A stretch of DNA of 18,576 nucleotides, taken from the NCBI GenBank assembly GCA_964451885.1, contig CAYVJW010000023.1, forward strand, positions 1 through 18,576, written 5' to 3'. Below the pieces are notes generated by a model. The model saw only the letters and a list, made by a program, of their open reading frames with translations. It ran no database searches and had not been told where the DNA came from. Shown piece by piece: positions 14,095-18,576 of the stretch; positions within the stretch are counted from its first letter, which is position 1; each line of letters starts with the position of its first letter. This DNA comes from CAYVJW01 sp964451885 (GTDB lineage Bacteria; Patescibacteriota; Gracilibacteria; UBA4473). A program made the translations under genes and the position numbers.

Positions 14095-14336
14095 AAATCA
14101 CGAGAATCAAAGAGTATAAAAAGGTTCTCCCGACACTCCAAAAGAGGGGCCTTGTTGTCCAATACGTCAAAGCTGCAAAAACTCTCCTTTTCGGAGATGT
14201 CAAATCGGTAGATTTTAAGCTTCGAAAACCGAAAGGTGAAAAAATCTATTCATTTCGCATAAATAAAAAGTATAGGGCTTTTTGCTTTTTTGACAATGAT
14301 GTCTTGAAGGTTTTTGATGTCAGCGACCATCAGTAA
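14091..14336 (+). CDS. RelE/ParE-superfamily toxin
   Basis: This 81-aa basic protein has the RelE/ParE fold pattern. N-terminal helices precede 'DFKLRKPKGEKIYSFRINKK', and the end 'YRAFCFFDNDVLKVFDVSDHQ' matches the usual 'YR...F......V..LDVSDH' strand series of the family. RelE-type members cut mRNA on the ribosome and ParE-type members poison gyrase; the sequence alone does not separate these here. The antitoxin gene overlaps it by 4 nt, so translation is coupled. An inverted repeat at 14350-14364 follows the stop. Confidence 0.8.
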   Translation: MKITRIKEYKKVLPTLQKRGLVVQYVKAAKTLLFGDVKSVDFKLRKPKGEKIYSFRINKKYRAFCFFDNDVLKVFDVSDHQ

Positions 14337-14349
14337 ATAGGTCAAATAA

Positions 14350-14364
14350 AAACTTGACAAGTTT
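14350..14364. repeat. Inverted repeat after the toxin gene
   Basis: AAACTTG (14350-14356) and CAAGTTT (14358-14364) are perfect 7-bp arms around a single A. TTGACA (14354-14359) lies across the centre but has no good -10 box at normal spacing. It could be a protein-binding site or part of a 3' end. Confidence 0.4.
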
Positions 14365-14465
14365 GAGGTTTTCATTATGCCTTGTGGCACACAAAAACAA
14401 AATCTTGCTCTTTTACAACTTCAGTATTATTCGTTGCGCTTCTCCATGTGAAGTTTCAACCAATT

Positions 14466-14515
14466 GTGGGTTTTTCCCACTAACTGGTTGCACTCTCACA
14501 TCCGGGAGTGCAACC
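14466..14515 (+). promoter_or_regulatory. Two consecutive stem-loops in the 5' leader of the GC-rich gene
   Basis: First stem: GTGGG (14466-14470) with CCCAC (14476-14480), loop TTTTT. Second stem: GGTTGCACTC (14486-14495) with GAGTGCAACC (14506-14515), a perfect 10-bp arm with a 10-nt loop. A strong Shine-Dalgarno and the ATG follow within 25 bp. The pair may act as a leader structure, as a terminator for upstream transcription, or as a boundary of an inserted cassette. Confidence 0.6.
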
Positions 14516-14538
14516 GTCACATTTTAAAGGGGAGTATC

Positions 14539-14910
14539 ATGAAACAGTCATGTGCAATCATCTTTGTCCTAGCCCTCAGTCTGACCTTCTTCGGTGCCAC
14601 GCCCGCTCATGCGAACGAAACCGAGGAACGACTTGCCGGCCACCTGATCACGGTGGCCGGAACGTCGGCGCCGGGGCAAAGTCAGTACGCCGCCCGTCGG
14701 GCGGCGACGGTAGATGCTCAGCTTTCGGCCGTTATGATGGCCGCATTCGCCGCCGGACATACGGATATTTCCAATATTCACGGCCATCTCGGTCCCGGAG
14801 CCATTCGCAAACAGACTCCTTTCTACGATGCAGGAAATGGGCGGGCCACCGTTACCATGGTGGTCGACCTGACGCGGATCGACGTATCTTTCCGCTCCCC
14901 GTCGGAGTGA
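14539..14910 (+). CDS. GC-rich exported protein, possibly transferred; weak LPP20/FlgT-N-like pattern
   Basis: This 123-aa protein has a signal peptide (1-25, cleavage near AHA). The mature part has 'AARRAATVDAQL' (51-62) and a late strand 'GRATVTMVVDLT' (101-112). That layout resembles small periplasmic domains of the LPP20 or FlgT N-terminal type, where an A-x-x-A-A-x-x-D-A helix precedes a final strand, but the match is only by eye. The start is fixed by a strong Shine-Dalgarno (AAAGGGGAG, 14526-14534), 4 bp before the ATG. By eye the gene is about 60% GC, far above its neighbours, with GCC/GCG/CGG-type codons that they avoid. It is flanked by strong stem-loops on both sides. This suggests a recently acquired cassette; an assembly chimera is an alternative. 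Confidence 0.75.
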   Translation: MKQSCAIIFVLALSLTFFGATPAHANETEERLAGHLITVAGTSAPGQSQYAARRAATVDAQLSAVMMAAFAAGHTDISNIHGHLGPGAIRKQTPFYDAGNGRATVTMVVDLTRIDVSFRSPSE

Positions 14911-14930
14911 CTTTCTCCCGGACTTAAACA

Positions 14931-14960
14931 GGAGTGGGTGCGCCTTGTGCCACCCACTCC
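14931..14960 (+). terminator. Strong stem-loop after the GC-rich gene
   Basis: GGAGTGGGTG (14931-14940) and CACCCACTCC (14951-14960) form a perfect 10-bp stem with a 10-nt loop, 20 bp past the stop. No T-run follows, so it may be a 3'-end structure or a cassette boundary. Confidence 0.6.
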
Positions 14961-14972
14961 CTCAATAAAATC

Positions 14973-15134
14973 CTAACTCATTCCTTTCGGTCTGATGATT
15001 TTTACCACATCCCCATCATCCAGCCGATTTCTATAAAGGTTTTCTCCTTTTACTTTCGGCTCTACCCCATAGCCCCCAGAATGCTCCCCATCAATTTTTT
15101 TAAGACTGGGATACCCAAGTGGAAATTGGTTCAT
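14973..15134 (-). CDS. Small hypothetical protein (53 aa)
   Basis: A 53-aa ORF begins MNQFPLGYPSLKK, just 5 bp after the stop of the 106-aa coiled-coil gene, and ends ...DDGDVVKIIRPKGMS. Its composition is balanced and not low-complexity. The tight spacing suggests one operon with translational coupling. The end, with alternating hydrophobic and acidic residues, looks like a beta-strand finish, but no family is recognised. It is shorter than the usual ORF cut-off and easily missed. Confidence 0.5.
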   Translation of the reverse strand: MNQFPLGYPSLKKIDGEHSGGYGVEPKVKGENLYRNRLDDGDVVKIIRPKGMS

Positions 15135-15139
15135 TACTG

Positions 15140-15460
15140 TTACTCTTTCAAATCCTCCCTTTTTAAAATCGAATCGAGTTCTGCCTCTTTTGATTGGTTT
15201 ATCTTTTTTTCTACTATGGTTATTGCCTTTACCTTCGCTTTTGCATGAATTGATTTCATGTTTTTTGCGTGCTGTTTTAGAGCTTTCTGTTTTTCAATCA
15301 ATCTTTCTGCTTTTGCTTCCAGTATTTTTAAATAAGCAATTGTTTTTTCCGTGTCTTCAGATGAAATTTTATCGATGAGTTTTAAAAATTCTTCCTTTTG
15401 TTTTTTATTTAGGGTTTTTGATGAATTAATTAGTTTCTGTAATTTATTTTTAGCTTCCAT
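15140..15460 (-). CDS. Lys-rich helical (coiled-coil) protein of unknown function
   Basis: This 106-aa protein is very rich in Lys, Glu, Ala and Ile, with no Cys, no signal peptide and no membrane segment. Nearly the whole chain (about 1-100) is predicted by eye to be helix, with heptad-like hydrophobics from about 35 to 95. It has its own good promoter (15493-15521) and is followed directly by the 53-aa ORF. Such small coiled-coil proteins are common and cannot be assigned a role by sequence alone. There is no Shine-Dalgarno. Confidence 0.65.
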   Translation of the reverse strand: MEAKNKLQKLINSSKTLNKKQKEEFLKLIDKISSEDTEKTIAYLKILEAKAERLIEKQKALKQHAKNMKSIHAKAKVKAITIVEKKINQSKEAELDSILKREDLKE

Positions 15461-15492
15461 TTTATTTAATAAAACACATAAAGTACCATAGT

Positions 15493-15521
15493 ATTATACA
15501 CACTTTCACAATAAAACACAA
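15493..15521 (-). promoter_or_regulatory. Promoter for the coiled-coil and 53-aa gene pair
   Basis: On the minus strand TTGTGT (15516-15521) and TATAAT (15493-15498) are 17 bp apart, 32 bp before the ATG. It lies entirely between the recG stop and this gene, so the pair need not depend on recG transcription. Confidence 0.6.
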
Positions 15522-15524
15522 TAT

Positions 15525-17552
15525 TTAGTTCCCAATATAAACCTTTCCTTCCTTCACCTGTTTCTTCAGTTCCGGATACTGCCCCAGCTCCATGTCTTCT
15601 TCCAAAATCCTGACCGCCCAATCCCTCGCCGAGCTGATCATCTCTACGTCAGTGAGATCGGCACATTTGAGGTCCGGGAATCCGCTTTGGCGAGTTCCAT
15701 ATATTTCTCCCGTTCCACGGAGTTTCATGTCGATCTCCGCCAGATACATGCCATCGTTTGATTTTTCCATGGCTCTCAGTCGTGAGGCGTGAGCGTCTTC
15801 GGCTTTTCCCGCCATAAGGAAACAATAGCTCTGCAGGTCGTTCCGCCCGATCCGTCCCCGAAACTGGTGAAGCTGAGCAAGGCCGAACCTTTCGGCGTTT
15901 TCGATCACCATAGCCGTGGCGTTCGGAATATCCACACCCACTTCTATTACAGAGGTGGACACCAGGATGTCGAATTCGTGCGCGCGGAACGATTCCATGG
16001 TGGCGGATTTTTCTGCCGATCGAAGTTTGCCGTGGAGAAACTGTACGCGCCTAGTCGGGAAAATATCGTTGGCAATCCGGTCGAATTCTTCTATTACGTT
16101 TTTGGCTTCTATTTTGTCCGATTCATCGATGAGCGGACAAATCCAGAATATCTGACGGCCTTTTTCAATCTGATCCTCAATAAAACGATTACAGAGTGTG
16201 CGTGTTTTTTCGTCGGATATCACCCGGGTGATTATTGGCTTTCTGCCGGGGGGAAGTTCGTTAATCACAGATAGATCTTGGTCCCCGTAAACTGTCAGTG
16301 CAAGCGTGCGCGGGATGGGAGTAGCGGTCATAGCAAGTACGTGCGCATTATTTTCGGCCAGTATTGCCCTCTGCGCAACGCCAAAACGATGCTGTTCGTC
16401 TATTACGGCCAGGCCGAGATTATTGAAAGCCGTGTCTTCGGTCAGGATTGCATGCGTGCCAATCAAAACTTTTATATTTCCTGTCCGAAGGGATGATTTC
16501 ACCTGTTCTTTCTTTTTGGCTGTTACGGAGCCCGTAAGAAGCTCTATCCCCATCTCGTGGGGAAAAAATTTCAATGCCCCCGCAAAATGCTGTTTAGCCA
16601 GAATTTCCGTCGGAGCCAGGATTGCTGTCTGAAACCCCTGCCGGAGAGCCTGAAGCGCGGCCAGAAAAGAAACAATGGTTTTCCCGCTTCCTACGTCCCC
16701 CTGGAGCAATTGATACATAGGGCGGGAGGACTGCAGGTCTTTCAGGATGACGTGCAGGCATTTTTTTTGCGCTGTTGTAAGCTCGAATGAGAGTTTTTTT
16801 AGGTCTTCTTTTATTTGCTCCGGATCAAAGGGTACTACAAAGGTGTTTTTTCTGTTTCTTTCCCGGTGAAATTTTTCCTGGATCACCCGGGTTTGGATTT
16901 CAAAAATTTCCTCAAAGGCTAGTCGCCTTCTGGCCTCTTCCCATTTTTGAACTGATTTCGGATGATGGATAGCCTGTATGGCTTCCGGTTTTGAAATCAG
17001 GTTTTCCCTCCGGCGCATTTCTTCCGGCAGGATTTCTGGGAAATCGCCGGCAAAAGACAACAATGGCGTTATTTTGTCCCGGATCCATTTGGAGGTAATC
17101 GGGGGAGATTCCGGATAAATAGCGCGAAGCGTTCCCACGTGCACGCCGTGGGCAAGGTGCAGTTCTGGATTGAGTATTTGTATTTTTCCGTAACTCCGTT
17201 CGACTTTTCCCACCAGAAAAACACGAGTCTCCTCTTTTAGGTTTCTCAATGCGTAGGGGATTTGAAACCACACCACTTCTATTTGCGCCCCGTCATCCAG
17301 GATAATAGAGGCCTTTCCCAGCATTTTCCCTCTTTTTGTCCTTTCTTTGCGAATGTCCGTGAGTATTCCGGAAAGCGTATTTTTTTTGCCCAACCGAAGG
17401 CTTTCGAAATTTGGTACAATTTCCGTGGACTCGACAACCCGCGGAAAAAACTCCAAAAATTCTTTTGTGTTATTAATACCCAACTTCCCTAATTTTGAAA
17501 AATGGGCGGAAGTAGAATTTATAGCGTCTTTTAGAGGTAAAAATAGGCTCAT
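15525..17552 (-). CDS. recG: ATP-dependent DNA helicase RecG
   Basis: RecG is a branch-migrating, fork-reversing DNA translocase used in repair and recombination. The 675-aa protein has the full layout. An N-terminal wedge/OB-fold domain (about 50-150) includes 'LSGILTDIRKE'. The helicase core has Walker A GDVGSGKT (285-292), 'APTEILA' (313-319), the RecG-type box DEQHRFG (385-391), 'MTATPIPRTLAL' (408-419) and motif VI QFRGRIGR (563-570). The end has the usual RecG tail with 'RGTGEIYGTRQSG' and 'FPDLKCADL'. The length is within the family range (about 670-700). No defects are seen. It is divergent from the pilin pair, with 125 bp between them. Confidence 0.97.
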   Translation of the reverse strand: MSLFLPLKDAINSTSAHFSKLGKLGINNTKEFLEFFPRVVESTEIVPNFESLRLGKKNTLSGILTDIRKERTKRGKMLGKASIILDDGAQIEVVWFQIPYALRNLKEETRVFLVGKVERSYGKIQILNPELHLAHGVHVGTLRAIYPESPPITSKWIRDKITPLLSFAGDFPEILPEEMRRRENLISKPEAIQAIHHPKSVQKWEEARRRLAFEEIFEIQTRVIQEKFHRERNRKNTFVVPFDPEQIKEDLKKLSFELTTAQKKCLHVILKDLQSSRPMYQLLQGDVGSGKTIVSFLAALQALRQGFQTAILAPTEILAKQHFAGALKFFPHEMGIELLTGSVTAKKKEQVKSSLRTGNIKVLIGTHAILTEDTAFNNLGLAVIDEQHRFGVAQRAILAENNAHVLAMTATPIPRTLALTVYGDQDLSVINELPPGRKPIITRVISDEKTRTLCNRFIEDQIEKGRQIFWICPLIDESDKIEAKNVIEEFDRIANDIFPTRRVQFLHGKLRSAEKSATMESFRAHEFDILVSTSVIEVGVDIPNATAMVIENAERFGLAQLHQFRGRIGRNDLQSYCFLMAGKAEDAHASRLRAMEKSNDGMYLAEIDMKLRGTGEIYGTRQSGFPDLKCADLTDVEMISSARDWAVRILEEDMELGQYPELKKQVKEGKVYIGN

Positions 17553-17622
17553 GTCTGTTTTTTTTATTAAAACACAAAAAAAACTTGCAAAGGTTTTGGT
17601 TTTTCGGGAGAATTATGATAAG

Positions 17623-17645
17623 GTTTGTTTATATAATAAACAAAC
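17623..17645 (+). promoter_or_regulatory. Inverted repeat with an embedded -10 box before the pilin genes
   Basis: GTTTGTTTA (17623-17631) and TAAACAAAC (17637-17645) are perfect 9-bp arms with the loop TATAA. TATAAT (17632-17637) spans the loop, the same design as at 82-107. The first pilin ATG is at 17678. The -35 region is weak, so activation by a regulator is possible. Confidence 0.45.
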
Positions 17646-17677
17646 AAAATAAAAGTAAAATTTTACTCCTCAAAAAA

Positions 17678-18079
17678 ATGAAAAAAATACTCAATTTCAG
17701 ATTCATCGCTCCCGCGTTCGGGATGGTATTAGCTGCTGCATTCCTTTGGTGCGGTCATGGTTTTGCTATGGGGGATACGCTTATTCTAGATGGTGATAAT
17801 CCGTCAAATATCGGCGGTAGTACGAAATGGGGTGGCTCTCTCCGTGAGGCCGGCTTAACAGTTATTAATTTCTTTCTCTATTTTCTTGGGCTTCTCTGTA
17901 CTGGAATGGTTATCTATGGAGGATACCTTTATATTACGGCGGGAGGTGATGACGGACAAACAGAAAAAGCAAAGAAGGTTTTGATGTATGCCGTTATAGG
18001 AATTCTTATCTGTTTATTGTCCTTTGCTATCGTTAATTCGGTTACTCAGATGGGAGGCGGAAGTCGGGAAGAAACATAA
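17678..18079 (+). CDS. Type IV secretion pilin-like protein (VirB2/T4SS_pilin type), copy 1
   Basis: This 133-aa protein has a signal peptide (1-30, ending HGFA). The mature part is short, with two membrane helices (about 58-86 and 103-123) joined by a charged loop 'GGDDGQTEKAKKV' (89-101). That is the layout of VirB2/TrbC-like pilins and of the T4SS_pilin family common in Patescibacteria. These subunits are inserted in the membrane and extracted to build a pilus for DNA or protein transfer or for attachment. The frame is open further upstream (to 17585), but ATG 17678 gives the natural MKKI start. No Shine-Dalgarno is present. The next gene is a paralogue 40 bp downstream. The pilus function is inferred from family and not from other secretion genes in the window. 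Confidence 0.8.
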   Translation: MKKILNFRFIAPAFGMVLAAAFLWCGHGFAMGDTLILDGDNPSNIGGSTKWGGSLREAGLTVINFFLYFLGLLCTGMVIYGGYLYITAGGDDGQTEKAKKVLMYAVIGILICLLSFAIVNSVTQMGGGSREET

Positions 18080-18119
18080 GGGTTATTAATATCCCTATTT
18101 GAGAAAATTATAAATAATA

Positions 18120-18527
18120 ATGAAAGATATTCTTTCTCCAAAGTTTTTAGCTCCTTTTCTTGGAATATTGTTTTCGTTTGCTTTGCTTCTCTTTGACGGA
18201 TGCTTGGCAGTTCCTAATCGTTTAATTGATTCAGGTGATAAGCCTATTACATTAACAGAGGCTACCCCGGGGTGGAGAGAGGGGTCTTTACGTGAAGCTG
18301 CTTTAGTGGTGATTAATTTTTTCCTTTTCTTTTTGGGGCTTCTTTGTACGGGGATGGTGATTTTTGGAGGGTTTTTATATATGACAGCAGCTGGTGATGA
18401 CGGACAAACTGATAAGGGAAAGAAGGTGTTGCAATATGCGATCATTGGAATTATCATTATCCTCCTGTCGTTTGCTATTGTTAACACGGTTACCCAATTG
18501 GGAGGGGCGTTAAGAACTGAAACTTAG
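18120..18527 (+). CDS. Type IV secretion pilin-like protein, copy 2
   Basis: This 135-aa protein is a paralogue of the one just upstream. The helical core (about 57-125) is close to identical in pattern: 'SLREA', 'INFF', 'FLGLLCTGMVI', 'GDDGQT', 'LLSFAIVN', 'VTQ'. The N-terminal signal region and the 35-50 segment are diverged. A Cys at 28 (FDGC) lies near the cleavage area but does not match a lipobox well. The two genes probably form one transcript, with no terminator between them. A mixed pilus or two alternative subunits are both possible. Confidence 0.8.
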   Translation: MKDILSPKFLAPFLGILFSFALLLFDGCLAVPNRLIDSGDKPITLTEATPGWREGSLREAALVVINFFLFFLGLLCTGMVIFGGFLYMTAAGDDGQTDKGKKVLQYAIIGIIIILLSFAIVNTVTQLGGALRTET

Positions 18528-18535
18528 AGGAGACG

Positions 18536-18564
18536 ATTTAAGTTTTTTTTCTGCCTACTTAAAT
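18536..18564 (+). terminator. Stem-loop after the second pilin gene
   Basis: ATTTAAGT (18536-18543) pairs perfectly with ACTTAAAT (18557-18564). A run of T lies in the loop and not after the stem, so termination is doubtful. It could instead belong to the control region of the next gene outside the window. Confidence 0.35.
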
Positions 18565-18576
18565 ACTGCAGTTGTT

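Noticed and set aside
14508..14927. Arg/Gly-rich 139-aa ORF in another frame of the GC-rich gene
   Set aside because: It arises from high GC content. The 14539 frame has a Shine-Dalgarno, signal peptide and sensible composition.

Overview
The window looks like a moderately AT-rich genome fragment from a Patescibacteria/CPR-type bacterium. A Peregrinibacteria-like lineage is a reasonable guess, but it is inferred, not shown. The reasons are two tandem small pilins of the type IV secretion pilin type, a large cysteine-rich secreted repeat protein, several small secreted proteins of unknown function, and start sites that mostly lack a Shine-Dalgarno sequence, some with a promoter so close that the mRNA would be leaderless. 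TGA is used as a stop (aldolase, antitoxin), so the TGA=Gly code of Gracilibacteria and Absconditabacteria does not apply.

Left part (1-5000): the tail of an upstream gene, an MgtC/DUF4010 membrane protein and greA on the plus strand. These face a minus-strand run of a PrsW-type membrane protease, murB and a cysteine desulfurase with unusual PLP-site residues. A heptanucleotide tandem repeat sits directly upstream of murB.

Middle (5000-9400): an accessory stretch. It holds three related secreted proteins with a shared Trp-Asn / Cys-Pro-x-Gly-x-Tyr-Leu module, a small minus-strand ORF, and a coiled-coil, membrane-anchored repeat protein interrupted by a 100-N assembly gap. It also has several stem-loop elements in the gaps and a class II fructose-bisphosphate aldolase.

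Centre right (9400-15500): a 1459-residue exported protein with eleven six-cysteine modules (C-C-C-C-CC), coiled coils and a peptidoglycan-binding-like domain. It is divergent from a RelE/ParE-type toxin-antitoxin pair. Next comes a GC-rich, hairpin-flanked single-gene cassette with a strong Shine-Dalgarno, unlike everything around it. Then follow two small minus-strand genes, a 106-aa coiled-coil protein and a 53-aa protein.

Right end (15500-18576): recG on the minus strand, divergent from two tandem pilin-like genes that probably begin a longer secretion or surface-appendage operon outside the window.

The housekeeping genes (greA, murB, fba, recG, the desulfurase) are interleaved with envelope and surface genes. 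The most unusual content is the six-cysteine array protein, the Trp-Asn secreted family and the transferred-looking cassette.
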